Below are positions 1 to 5,431 of a DNA stretch of 10,466 bases, one piece after another. The notes under the pieces were generated by a model that saw only the letters and a list, made by a program, of their open reading frames with translations, made no database searches and was not told the origin of the DNA. The position numbers were made by a program, and so were the translations under genes. The stretch comes from SG8-41 sp964521405. Its GTDB lineage: Bacteria; Pseudomonadota; Gammaproteobacteria; Burkholderiales; SG8-41. Numbering within the stretch: position 1 is the stretch's first letter; each line of letters begins with the position of its first letter. Location of the stretch: positions 1-10,466 of the forward strand of contig CAZFRR010000272.1 of the NCBI GenBank assembly GCA_964521405.1, given 5' to 3'.

Positions 1-160
1 GCTCGTGCCTGACGTAGACCATGCGACATCCCTGCTGGGCCAATCGCGCCGCCCAGTTCATGTTCGCATCGCCCATCAGCGTAAAACAGGTGCGCACGCC
101 CTCCTGGATGAAGGCCTTGGCAAGGACATCGTAGACATGCAATTTGGTTTCGTTTGTCAC
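1..160 (-). CDS. Thiamine-diphosphate-dependent enzyme, N-terminal fragment (runs off the left edge)
   Basis: Only the first 53 codons are present; the gene continues beyond base 1. I translated it from the minus strand starting at GTG (160-158), which follows a GGGGAG ribosome-binding site. The peptide has the layout of the pyrimidine-binding (PYR) domain of the acetolactate synthase/benzoylformate decarboxylase superfamily: a helix ending in an E-G-V turn (residues 20-22), a strand and loop at 24-36, and V-R-H-E at 50-53. In that family the Glu of the RHE motif contacts N1' of the thiamine pyrimidine ring and starts cofactor activation. The loop that is usually G-x-P-G in acetolactate synthases reads LMGDAN here (28-33), so I would not call it IlvB. 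The substrate is unknown. The cupin gene lies 69 bases upstream on the same strand, so the two may be co-transcribed. Confidence 0.75.
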   Translation of the reverse strand, partial: MTNETKLHVYDVLAKAFIQEGVRTCFTLMGDANMNWAARLAQQGCRMVYVRHE

Positions 161-229
161 CGTTGAACTCCCCGGGTTGGCATCTGAAATTGTGAGCGAG
201 CGTGAAATGGGGGTGAAACCCCTTGTCGT
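161..229. other. Short gap between cupin and ThDP-enzyme genes
   Basis: No gene is seen. It holds a small inverted repeat, GGGG-TGAAA-CCCC (210-222), just past the cupin stop codon. There is no T-run on the minus-strand side, so it is a poor terminator candidate. The 11-mer AGCGAGCGTGA at about 195-205 also occurs at 5405-5415, in the spacer between the ruvA/ruvB repeat arms. Confidence 0.4.
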
Positions 230-634
230 CTAATGGGGCGGCTCGCCGGGAAGGCGCACGTCCGCAACACCCGGCTTCGGGTTCGATCGAACGCTCGTAT
301 AGCCGGCCCTGGCGGTGTAGACCAGGACCATGCGGCTGTCGGGCGCGGCCTGGAGGCCGTGCATCAGCCCGGCCGGCAGGCTCACGATGCTCCCGGGCTG
401 CAGCGGTACGGCTTCACGGTCCTCGAACGTCACCTCTCCCCGACCTTCGACGCAGAAAATCACCTCGTCATCGTCGGGATGCACGTGGGTCGGCGTGACC
501 TGGCCCGGCTCGTAGCAGTTCATGCGCGTGACCAGGTTATTCGAGAGGAGCAGCGGCAGGTTGACCCGCGCCCGGGGAGAAAACTGCTTCAGCTCGTTGA
601 TGTTGACCAATAGAACTTGCCCTTGCGTGCTCAT
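230..634 (-). CDS. Small single-domain cupin protein (134 aa)
   Basis: This is a compact metal-binding beta-barrel protein. Cupin motif 1 is complete: G44, then H50-x-H52, E57 and G64, matching G(x5)HxH(x4)E(x6)G. Motif 2 runs G81 to H92 (G-x5-P-x-G-x2-H), but the usual closing Asn is absent. H50, H52, E57 and H92 are the predicted metal ligands, as in the family. The start at 634 is preferred over the longer frame to 745 because AAGGAG lies 6 bases upstream and because the extension would translate an intergenic palindrome. There is no signal peptide, so the protein is probably cytoplasmic. Single-domain cupins may be dioxygenases, isomerases or small-molecule sensors, and nothing here identifies the substrate. 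It lies just upstream of the ThDP enzyme on the same strand, suggesting a linked role. Confidence 0.85.
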   Translation of the reverse strand: MSTQGQVLLVNINELKQFSPRARVNLPLLLSNNLVTRMNCYEPGQVTPTHVHPDDDEVIFCVEGRGEVTFEDREAVPLQPGSIVSLPAGLMHGLQAAPDSRMVLVYTARAGYTSVRSNPKPGVADVRLPGEPPH

Positions 635-640
635 GAGTCT

Positions 641-646
641 CTCCTT
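641..646 (-). promoter_or_regulatory. Ribosome-binding site of the cupin gene
   Basis: AAGGAG on the minus strand, 6 bases before the ATG at 634. It is one of the strongest Shine-Dalgarno matches in the window and fixes the cupin start. Confidence 0.8.
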
Positions 647-660
647 ATTGAGCCTTCGGC

Positions 661-680
661 AAATGGTTGACAACCCATTT
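661..680 (-). promoter_or_regulatory. Dyad upstream of the cupin gene (possible operator)
   Basis: An AT-rich imperfect dyad: AAATGGTTG and CAACCCATTT pair over nine bases with one bulged base. It sits 14 bases upstream of the cupin ribosome-binding site, where an operator or leader hairpin could act. No regulator is known and no promoter elements are convincing. Confidence 0.3.
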
Positions 681-691
681 ACCGCCGTCCG

Positions 692-720
692 TTTCCCCTC
701 TCCACTCGGGAGAGGGGGAA
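692..720. repeat. Extragenic palindrome (CCCCTCTCC / GGAGAGGGG)
   Basis: A perfect 9-bp stem, 695-703 with 709-717, and a 5-base loop. Flanking T/A bases extend it to 692-720, and GGGGTGAGGG follows at 721-730. From memory, closely similar CCCTCTCC...GGAGAGGG...GGGTGAGGG sequences are scattered between genes in many proteobacteria. It lies in the 178-base gene-free gap between rluE and the cupin gene. Confidence 0.6.
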
Positions 721-731
721 GGGGTGAGGGG

Positions 732-764
732 TCGAGCGACGTCAAGCATTTTCAGGACGCTCGA
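732..764. repeat. Inverted repeat downstream of rluE
   Basis: TCGAGCG (732-738) pairs with CGCTCGA (758-764) across a 19-base loop. It lies 49 bases past the rluE stop on the minus strand and has no T-run, so an intrinsic terminator is doubtful. Nothing else is seen between 765 and 812. Confidence 0.3.
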
Positions 765-812
765 TAGTTCCCTGTCGTCTCCGCGGATAAAATCAATAGA
801 TAGAGTTGCACA

Positions 813-1343
813 TTACCGGACTTTCCACTCGCCCGGCAGCAGGCCGTCGAGGGACCACGCGCCGATGCTCTCGCGAACCAACCGCAGGGTGGGGTGGCCG
901 ACGGCGGCCGTCATGCGGCGGACCTGCCGGTTGCGGCCTTCGGTGATCGCGAGCTCCAGCCACGTGGTGGGGATGCTGGCACGGTAGCGTATCGGCGGCT
1001 CACGTTTCCAGAGCCAGCCCGGCTCGTCTACCAGCCGTGCGGCCGCGGGCGCCGTCATGCCGTCCTTGAGTTTCACGCCGCGACGCAGTTGCGCGAGCGC
1101 CTTGTCGTCCGGAACGCGCTCGACCTGGGCGAGGTAGGTTTTATTCATCTTGTGCTGCGGATCGGCGATGCGCTTCTGGAGCGCGCCATCGTCGGTGAGC
1201 AGCACCAGTCCCTCGCTGTCGTAGTCGAGCCGGCCCGCCGGATAGACATCTTTCACCGTCACGAAGTCGGCCAGCGTGCGCCGGTCGGCGCTGTCGGTGA
1301 ACTGGCAGAGTACGTTGAACGGCTTGTTGAAGGCGATCAGCAT
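813..1343 (-). CDS. rluE: 23S rRNA pseudouridine(2457) synthase RluE
   Basis: Converts a uridine of 23S rRNA (U2457 in E. coli numbering, near the peptidyl-transferase centre) to pseudouridine. The 176-residue protein lacks an S4 domain, as RluE does, and follows RluE closely from my memory of the family: F-N-K-P near the start (5-8), GRLDYDSEG (37-45) with the catalytic Asp at 40, DEPxWLW (106-112), IPTTWL (124-129) and EGRNRQVRRMTAAVGHPTLR (135-154). The start at 1343 is chosen because family homology begins at once. A longer in-frame start at 1448 would only add residues translated from the heptamer array. No Shine-Dalgarno is visible before 1343; the array ends 14 bases upstream. It is on the same strand as the yjgR-like gene, 138 bases after its stop. 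Confidence 0.88.
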   Translation of the reverse strand: MLIAFNKPFNVLCQFTDSADRRTLADFVTVKDVYPAGRLDYDSEGLVLLTDDGALQKRIADPQHKMNKTYLAQVERVPDDKALAQLRRGVKLKDGMTAPAAARLVDEPGWLWKREPPIRYRASIPTTWLELAITEGRNRQVRRMTAAVGHPTLRLVRESIGAWSLDGLLPGEWKVR

Positions 1344-1357
1344 GCGCTGGCGCTTGA

Positions 1358-1420
1358 GTGATGGGTGATGGGTGATGGGTGATGGGTGATGGGTGATGAG
1401 TGATGAGTGATGAGTGATGA
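1358..1420 (+). repeat. Heptamer array: nine GTGATGR units
   Basis: Nine tandem 7-base units without interruption: five GTGATGG (1358-1392) followed by four GTGATGA (1393-1420). The block change from G to A at the last base suggests expansion by slippage within each half. It lies directly upstream of rluE (minus strand), in the untranslated leader. Confidence 0.95.
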
Positions 1421-1440
1421 GCCCTACACAAGCGCAAAGA

Positions 1441-1464
1441 CTCGTCACCTCGTCACCGCATCAC
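1441..1464 (+). repeat. Opposing arm of the rluE-leader array: CTCGTCAC units
   Basis: CTCGTCAC, CTCGTCAC and CGCATCAC follow one another with a period of eight bases. Each ends in GTCAC or ATCAC, complementary to the GTGAT core of the array at 1358-1420. The 20-base spacer 1421-1440 would be the loop of a hairpin. Confidence 0.7.
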
Positions 1465-1481
1465 TGCCGAAAACAGTCGGC

Positions 1482-2996
1482 TCACCGCCGCCGTTTCCCG
1501 CCGCCCATCAGGGAGCCTAGTACTCCACGGACAATTTCCCGGCCGACTTGCGAGCCGATGGAGCGCGCGGCGCTTTTCGCCGCCGCTTCGATGGCGCCCT
1601 CGCGGTGACCGCCGCGCGGGCCGGTCGATCCGCCGAGGAGTCCTCCCAGCGCGTCGAGGAAGCCGCCGCCGGAGGAGGCTGCCGGCTTTCCCGCATCCGT
1701 AGCCGCTGATTCAGGCGCCTTCTCGCCCAGGCGCTGCGTCAGCTTCTCGTACGCCGACTCGCGGTCCTCGCCCTTGTCGTAGATGCCCGCCACCGCCGAG
1801 GACTTGATCAGCTTTTGGCGCTCCTGCGCGGTGACCGGGCCGACGCGCGATCCCGGCGGCGCCACGAAGGCGCGCTCCACCACCGTGGGCCGGCCCTTGT
1901 CGTCGAGGAAGGAAACCAGCGCCTCGCCGACGCCGAGCTCGGTGATGACCGCCTCGACGTCGAGCTTGGGATTGGCCCGCAGCGTGGTGGCGGCGGACTT
2001 CACCGCTTTCTGGTCGCGCGGCGTGAAGGCGCGCAGCGCGTGCTGCACGCGGTTGCCGAGCTGGCCCAGCACGGTGTCGGGAATGTCGAGCGGGTTCTGC
2101 GTCACGAAAAACACTCCCACGCCCTTGGAGCGGATCAGGCGCACCACCTGCTCGATCTTCTCCAGCAGCGCCGCCGGGGCGTCGTTGAAAAGGAGATGCG
2201 CTTCGTCGAAGAAGAACACCAGCTTCGGCTGCTCCGGGTCGCCGACTTCCGGCAGCTCCTCGAACAGCTCCGAGAGCAGCCACAGCAAGAGCGTCGAGTA
2301 GAGTTTGGGCGCGCTCATCAGCTTGTCGGCGGCGAGGATGTTGATGATGCCGCGGCCCTTTGCGTCGGTCTGCATCAGGTCGGCGATGTTCAACGCCGGC
2401 TCGCCGAAGAATTTGTCGCCGCCCTGCTGCTCGATGGCGAGGAGCCCGCGCTGGATCGCGCCGATCGAGGCGGAGGAGATGTTGCCGTACTGGGTGGTGA
2501 ACTGCTTCGCGTTGTCCCCGACGTGCTGGAGCATCGCTCGCAGGTCCTTCATGTCGAGCAGCAGCAGCTTGTTGTCGTCGGCGATCTTGAAGGCGAGCGC
2601 GAGCACGCCGGCCTGCGTCTCGTTGAGTCCCAGCATGCGCGCGAGCAGCACCGGGCCCATCTCGGAGATCGTGGTGCGCACCGGGTGGCCCTGTTCCCCG
2701 AACGCATCCCACAGCACCACCGGGCAGCCTTCGAACGCGACTTCCAGTTTCAGGCTGGCGATACGCTCCTGGATCTTGCCCTTGGCCTCGCCCGGCTGCG
2801 ACAGGCCCGCCAGGTCGCCTTTCACGTCGGCCAGGAACACCGGCACGCCGATGCGGGAGAGCCCCTCGGCAATGCGCTGCAGCGTGACGGTCTTGCCGGT
2901 GCCGGTGGCGCCCGCGATCAGGCCGTGGCGGTTGGCAAGCCTGGGCAGGAGATGCAGATCGACTTCGGATTTGGCGACGAGCAAGGGTTCGGGCAT
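1482..2996 (-). CDS. yjgR: YjgR-like P-loop ATPase (HerA-like helicase C-terminal family, DUF853)
   Basis: A 504-residue cytoplasmic ATPase of the DUF853 family, close to E. coli YjgR (about 500 aa). Walker A is GATGTGKT (29-36). Walker B ends in four hydrophobic residues and D-E-A-H (264-267). A sensor-like segment FFVTQNPLDIPD lies near 296-307, and ARG-rich contacts follow. The C-terminal 60 residues are Gly/Ala/Ser-rich and end in a basic GGGKRRR tail, as in YjgR from memory. The family is related to HerA/FtsK-type hexameric motors, but its substrate and role are not established; I do not claim helicase activity. The start at 2996 gives the family N-terminus; the ribosome-binding site is weak (GAGG). 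It is transcribed divergently from yebC. The 138-base gap after its stop holds the rluE-leader repeats. Confidence 0.88.
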   Translation of the reverse strand: MPEPLLVAKSEVDLHLLPRLANRHGLIAGATGTGKTVTLQRIAEGLSRIGVPVFLADVKGDLAGLSQPGEAKGKIQERIASLKLEVAFEGCPVVLWDAFGEQGHPVRTTISEMGPVLLARMLGLNETQAGVLALAFKIADDNKLLLLDMKDLRAMLQHVGDNAKQFTTQYGNISSASIGAIQRGLLAIEQQGGDKFFGEPALNIADLMQTDAKGRGIINILAADKLMSAPKLYSTLLLWLLSELFEELPEVGDPEQPKLVFFFDEAHLLFNDAPAALLEKIEQVVRLIRSKGVGVFFVTQNPLDIPDTVLGQLGNRVQHALRAFTPRDQKAVKSAATTLRANPKLDVEAVITELGVGEALVSFLDDKGRPTVVERAFVAPPGSRVGPVTAQERQKLIKSSAVAGIYDKGEDRESAYEKLTQRLGEKAPESAATDAGKPAASSGGGFLDALGGLLGGSTGPRGGHREGAIEAAAKSAARSIGSQVGREIVRGVLGSLMGGGKRRR

Positions 2997-3059
2997 GGCA
3001 GCCTCGCGTGATAAAATTTCCGTTATTTTAACGAGTTATTTGCGGTTTACGAGGATTGA
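2997..3059. promoter_or_regulatory. Divergent AT-rich promoter region between yjgR-like gene and yebC
   Basis: This 63-base AT-rich stretch is the only space in which promoters for both directions can lie. TAAAAT (3012-3017) is a five-of-six match to a -10 box facing yebC, but no good -35 box sits 17 bases upstream. CGTTA-TTT-TAACG (3021-3033) is a perfect small dyad that could be an operator serving both genes. GAGG at 3051-3054 is the yebC ribosome-binding site. Confidence 0.45.
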
Positions 3060-3788
3060 ATGGCCGGTCACAGCAAGTGGGCTAACACCCAACATCGCAA
3101 GAACCGCCAGGACGCGAAGCGCGGCAAGATTTTCACCCGCTCGATCAAGGAAATCACGGTCGCAGCGCGGCTCGGCGGCGGTGACCCCGGCGCCAACCCG
3201 CGGCTGCGGCTGGCGGTGGACAAGGCCTACGCCAACAACTTGTCCAAGGACAACGTCGAGCGCGCGATCAAGCGCGGCAGCGGCGGCCTCGAGGGCGCGA
3301 ACTACGAGGAAATCCGCTACGAGGGCTACGGCACCGGCGGCGCGGCGGTGATGGTGGACTGCATGACCGACAACAAGACGCGCACCGTCGCGGATGTCCG
3401 GTCCACTTTCACCAAGCACGGCGGCAACCTCGGCGGCGAGGGCTCGGTCGCCTTCCTGTTCAAGCACTGCGGGCAACTCATCTTTGCTCCCGGCACCAAC
3501 GAGGACCAGCTCATGGAGGCGGCGATCGAGGCGGGCGCGGAAGACGTTATCGCCAACGACGACGGCAGCATCGAGGTCGTGACCGCGCCTTTCGATTTCG
3601 TGGCCGTGAGAACCGCGCTCGAGCAAAAAAGCTTCAAGTCGGCCCTCGCGGAAGTGACGTTCAAGCCCACGGCCGAGTCCGTCCTGAAAGGCGACGAGGC
3701 GGCGCGCATGCAGAAGCTGATCGACGCGCTGGAGGGGATCGACGACGTGCAGGAAGTCTATACGACTGCGTTGCTGGAAGGCACTTAA
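3060..3788 (+). CDS. yebC: YebC/PmpR/TACO1-family protein
   Basis: A 242-residue cytoplasmic protein, the usual length for YebC. The start AGHSKWANTQHRKNRQDAKR (2-21) is the family signature, and an acidic, Gly-rich middle and C-terminal domain follow. Older literature treats members as DNA-binding regulators (PmpR). More recent work on YebC and mitochondrial TACO1 describes ribosome-associated factors that relieve stalling at proline-rich stretches. The start is supported by GAGG 5 bases upstream and by the signature beginning at residue 2. Placement just before ruvCAB is common in proteobacteria. The stop TAA at 3786-3788 is followed within 12 bases by the AGGATYG repeat array. The TolA encoded downstream has PPPPP and PPPP runs, the kind of stretch this family is thought to help translate. 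Confidence 0.95.
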   Translation: MAGHSKWANTQHRKNRQDAKRGKIFTRSIKEITVAARLGGGDPGANPRLRLAVDKAYANNLSKDNVERAIKRGSGGLEGANYEEIRYEGYGTGGAAVMVDCMTDNKTRTVADVRSTFTKHGGNLGGEGSVAFLFKHCGQLIFAPGTNEDQLMEAAIEAGAEDVIANDDGSIEVVTAPFDFVAVRTALEQKSFKSALAEVTFKPTAESVLKGDEAARMQKLIDALEGIDDVQEVYTTALLEGT

Positions 3789-3800
3789 CGCAACGCAGTC

Positions 3801-3870
3801 AGGATTGAGGATCGAGGATCGAGGATTGAGGATTCAGGATTGAGGATTGAGGATCGAGGAATGAGGATCG
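3801..3870 (+). repeat. Heptamer array: ten AGGATYG-type units
   Basis: Exactly ten contiguous 7-base units. Eight are AGGATTG or AGGATCG; two are single-base variants (AGGATTC at 3829, AGGAATG at 3857). It starts 13 bases past the yebC stop and forms the left arm of an inverted structure with 3947-3974. Confidence 0.95.
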
Positions 3871-3946
3871 AGGGGCAGCAGTGACGCGGAAATCCTCGGG
3901 ATCCCGCCGGCTTTCCCTTCCGATAACGGGGAGAAACAGCCCGCCT

Positions 3947-3974
3947 CAATCCTCGATCCTCACTCCTCAATCCT
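3947..3974 (+). repeat. Opposing arm: four CRATCCT-type units
   Basis: CAATCCT, CGATCCT, CACTCCT and CAATCCT are reverse complements of the AGGATYG units. Aligned with 3801-3828 they give 26 of 28 possible base pairs across a long loop. The arm ends exactly where the ruvC-start palindrome begins (3975). Confidence 0.93.
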
Positions 3975-4002
3975 CCCAGGATTCGCACGTGCGAATCCTG
4001 GG
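3975..4002. repeat. Perfect 28-bp palindrome centred on the ruvC start codon
   Basis: The left half CCCAGGATTCGCAC (3975-3988) is the exact reverse complement of the right half GTGCGAATCCTGGG (3989-4002). There is no spacer, and the right half begins with the GTG start codon. The right half is fixed by the conserved N-terminus of RuvC, so the left half appears to be an inverted copy of the gene's own beginning. It also contains AGGA, the only Shine-Dalgarno candidate. In mRNA it would place both the start codon and AGGA in a stem. Confidence 0.95.
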
Positions 4003-4510
4003 CATCGACCCGGGCCTGCGCGTGACCGGCTTCGGCGTCGTCGACAAGAGCGGAGCCCGGCTCACCTACGTCGCCAGCGGGCGCATCCGCACGCCGGCTG
4101 GCGGCGACCTGGCGCTGCGCCTGAAGACCATCCTCGACGGCCTGGGCGAAGTCATCGCCGAGCACCGTCCCGCGCAGGTTTCGCTCGAGAAGGTTTTCGT
4201 CAACGTCAATCCGCAATCCACGCTGCTGCTGGGCCAGGCGCGCGGCACGGCGGTCTGCGCCGCGGTGCTGCACGGGCTGCCGGTGGCGGAGTACACTGCG
4301 CTGCAGGTGAAGCAGGCGGTGGTGGGCAACGGCCACGCGCAAAAGCGGCAGGTGCAGGAGATGGTGCGGCGCCTGCTCAGGCTCGGTGCCGATCCCAGCC
4401 CGGACGCGGCCGACGCGCTGGCGTGCGCGATCTGCCATGCGCACGGCGGGCAGGGCCTCGGCCGGCTCGCGACCGCCGGCTACCGCATGAAGCGCGGAAG
4501 GCTTGTTTGA
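3989..4510 (+). CDS. ruvC: Holliday-junction endonuclease RuvC
   Basis: Cuts Holliday junctions symmetrically as a dimer, working with RuvAB in recombinational repair. The protein is 173 residues, a normal length. The four acidic metal ligands of the RNase H-like fold are all present: D7 (in GIDPG), E67 (in LEKVF), D139 and D142 (in PDAADALA). The aromatic F70 that inserts at the junction follows E67 as in E. coli (F69). I place the start at GTG 3989 because the family begins with M-R-I-L-G-I-D. The upstream in-frame GTG at 3881 would add 36 residues translated partly from repeats. AGGA 7 bases upstream is the ribosome-binding candidate, but it lies in the palindrome. The gene follows yebC after a 200-base repeat-filled gap. 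Confidence 0.95.
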   Translation: MRILGIDPGLRVTGFGVVDKSGARLTYVASGRIRTPAGGDLALRLKTILDGLGEVIAEHRPAQVSLEKVFVNVNPQSTLLLGQARGTAVCAAVLHGLPVAEYTALQVKQAVVGNGHAQKRQVQEMVRRLLRLGADPSPDAADALACAICHAHGGQGLGRLATAGYRMKRGRLV

Positions 4511-4530
4511 CGTCGAAAACGGAAATTAAC

Positions 4531-4554
4531 CGCCAAGGCGCCAAGACGCCAAGG
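4531..4554 (+). repeat. Three tandem CGCCAAGR octamers
   Basis: CGCCAAGG, CGCCAAGA and CGCCAAGG at a strict 8-base period, 20 bases past the ruvC stop. Similar GCCAAG-type intergenic repeats occur in unrelated bacteria, to my recollection. Confidence 0.9.
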
Positions 4555-4572
4555 GAACCGGATTGAAGGGCT

Positions 4573-4595
4573 CGAATCACGAATCACGATTCACG
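4573..4595 (+). repeat. Three tandem CGAATCA-type heptamers
   Basis: CGAATCA, CGAATCA and CGATTCA, then CG. The third unit is changed so that GAATC-AC-GATTC (4581-4592) forms a small palindrome. Confidence 0.85.
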
Positions 4596-4619
4596 CTTTC
4601 CCGACCATCACCGCGACGG

Positions 4620-4639
4620 CGCCGATGAACGCCGATAAG
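4620..4639 (+). repeat. Two tandem CGCCGATRAR decamers
   Basis: CGCCGATGAA (4620-4629) and CGCCGATAAG (4630-4639). The first is the exact reverse complement of TTCATCGGCG at 4750-4759, making it the outer arm of the inverted repeat upstream of ruvA. Confidence 0.8.
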
Positions 4640-4654
4640 AGCGAAAGCAGAATG

Positions 4655-4738
4655 GACAGGATTTACAAGATTTACAGGATTACAGCAAAAGCCCATACGT
4701 TTTCTTGTTTTAATCTTGTTAATCCTGTTAATCCTGTC
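4655..4738 (+). repeat. Long hairpin built from 9-base repeats upstream of ruvA
   Basis: Left arm: ACAGGATTT (4656), ACAAGATTT (4665), ACAGGATT (4674), ACAG. Right arm: TTAATCTTG (4710), TTAATCCTG (4719), TTAATCCTG (4728). Pairing 4655-4682 with 4711-4738 gives about 25 of 28 pairs around a 28-base loop. The base composition is much richer in A/T than the surrounding genes. Confidence 0.92.
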
Positions 4739-4749
4739 TATTCGTTTTT

Positions 4750-4759
4750 TTCATCGGCG
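4750..4759 (+). repeat. Outer right arm TTCATCGGCG
   Basis: Exact reverse complement of 4620-4629. Together they bracket the 9-base-repeat hairpin, so the whole of 4620-4759 is one imperfect inverted repeat ending 17 bases before the ruvA start. Confidence 0.75.
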
Positions 4760-4776
4760 GCTAAACGGGGTCTTGA

Positions 4777-5358
4777 ATGATCGGGCGCATCCACGGCAAG
4801 CTGCTGGAGAAGCATCCACCCCAGATCGTGGTGGACGTGCAGGGCGTCGGCTACGAGCTCGACGTCTCGATGAGCACCTTCTACCAGCTGCCCGCGACCG
4901 GCGCGGAAGTGACGCTCTACACCCATCTCGCCGTGCGCGAGGACGCGCACCAGCTCTACGGCTTCGCCACCGAGTCCGAGCGCAAGGTGTTCCGCCAGCT
5001 CTTGAAGATCTCCGGCGTCGGCGCGCGCACCGCGCTCTCGGTGCTCTCCGGGCTCTCGGTCGCCGACCTGCGCGAAGCGGTCGGCGCGCAGGATACCGGC
5101 CGGCTCACCAAGATACCCGGCATCGGCAAGAAAACCGCGGAGCGCCTGCTGCTGGAGCTGCGCGACAAGCTCGATGCGTTGTCGGTTGCCGCCAGCGCGG
5201 GCGGGAAGGGCGGCGAGCCGTCGGGCGACATCACCAATGCGCTGCTGGCGCTCGGCTATAATGACCGCGAGGCCAGTTGGGCGGTGAAGCAGCTGCCCGC
5301 GGGGCTCAACGTGTCGGACGGCATACGCCAGGCCTTACGCCTTCTGTCGAAGCAGTGA
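4777..5358 (+). CDS. ruvA: Holliday-junction branch-migration protein RuvA
   Basis: RuvA tetramers hold the four-way junction flat and load RuvB rings on opposite arms. At 193 residues it is close to the usual 190-205. The N-terminal OB-fold (about 1-63) begins MIGRIHGKL and contains VDVQGVGYE (19-27). Two helix-hairpin-helix DNA-binding motifs follow: ISGVG (78-82) and IPGIG (113-117), the latter leading into KKTAERLLLELRDKL. A flexible linker (about 135-148) joins the C-terminal RuvB-binding domain (about 148-193). The start ATG has only GGGG (4767-4770) as a ribosome-binding candidate. The gene is separated from ruvC by a 266-base non-coding, repeat-packed region, unlike the tight ruvC-ruvA spacing common elsewhere. 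Confidence 0.96.
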   Translation: MIGRIHGKLLEKHPPQIVVDVQGVGYELDVSMSTFYQLPATGAEVTLYTHLAVREDAHQLYGFATESERKVFRQLLKISGVGARTALSVLSGLSVADLREAVGAQDTGRLTKIPGIGKKTAERLLLELRDKLDALSVAASAGGKGGEPSGDITNALLALGYNDREASWAVKQLPAGLNVSDGIRQALRLLSKQ

Positions 5359-5359
5359 G

Positions 5360-5394
5360 GAGTAACGAGTGTCGAGGAATGAGTGTCGAGGGGA
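5360..5394 (+). repeat. Heptamer array: five GAG-phased units after ruvA
   Basis: GAGTAAC, GAGTGTC, GAGGAAT, GAGTGTC, GAGGGGA, with GAG every seven bases from 5360. It begins two bases past the ruvA stop. GTGTCGAG occurs twice (5369-5376, 5383-5390) and is the reverse complement of CTCGACAC at 5455-5462. Confidence 0.85.
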
Positions 5395-5409
5395 CGAGAT
5401 CGTAAGCGA

Positions 5410-5421
5410 GCGTGATCACGC
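5410..5421. repeat. 12-bp perfect palindrome GCGTGATCACGC
   Basis: Lies in the spacer between the two repeat arms of the ruvA-ruvB gap, so it would form the tip of the hairpin, or a protein site. Confidence 0.6.
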
Positions 5422-5431
5422 CAGGCCTTTT

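Noticed and set aside
635..745. Longer cupin N-terminus to 745
   Set aside because: It would translate the extragenic palindrome; AAGGAG fixes the start at 634.
1344..1448. Longer RluE N-terminus starting at 1448
   Set aside because: The extra 35 residues are mostly translated repeat (THHPS-type), with no family similarity.
1358..1464. CRISPR array
   Set aside because: Units are 7-8 bases and contiguous with no variable spacers; the same holds for the other arrays.
1815..3011. 398-codon plus-strand frame opposite the yjgR-like gene
   Set aside because: His/Glu/Val-rich antisense shadow of a clear ATPase gene.
3801..3974. Rho-independent terminator after yebC
   Set aside because: The stem is long with a 76-base loop and no T-run, so it does not fit an intrinsic terminator, although it could stop transcription in another way.
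3881..3988. Longer RuvC N-terminus from GTG 3881
   Set aside because: The family starts at residue 1 of the 3989 frame; the extension is partly translated repeat.
3975..4002. Sequencing or assembly fold-back artefact
   Set aside because: The coding half continues into an intact ruvC frame and the upstream half continues into the ordered CRATCCT arm, so both sides look genuine; raw reads would be needed to exclude it fully.
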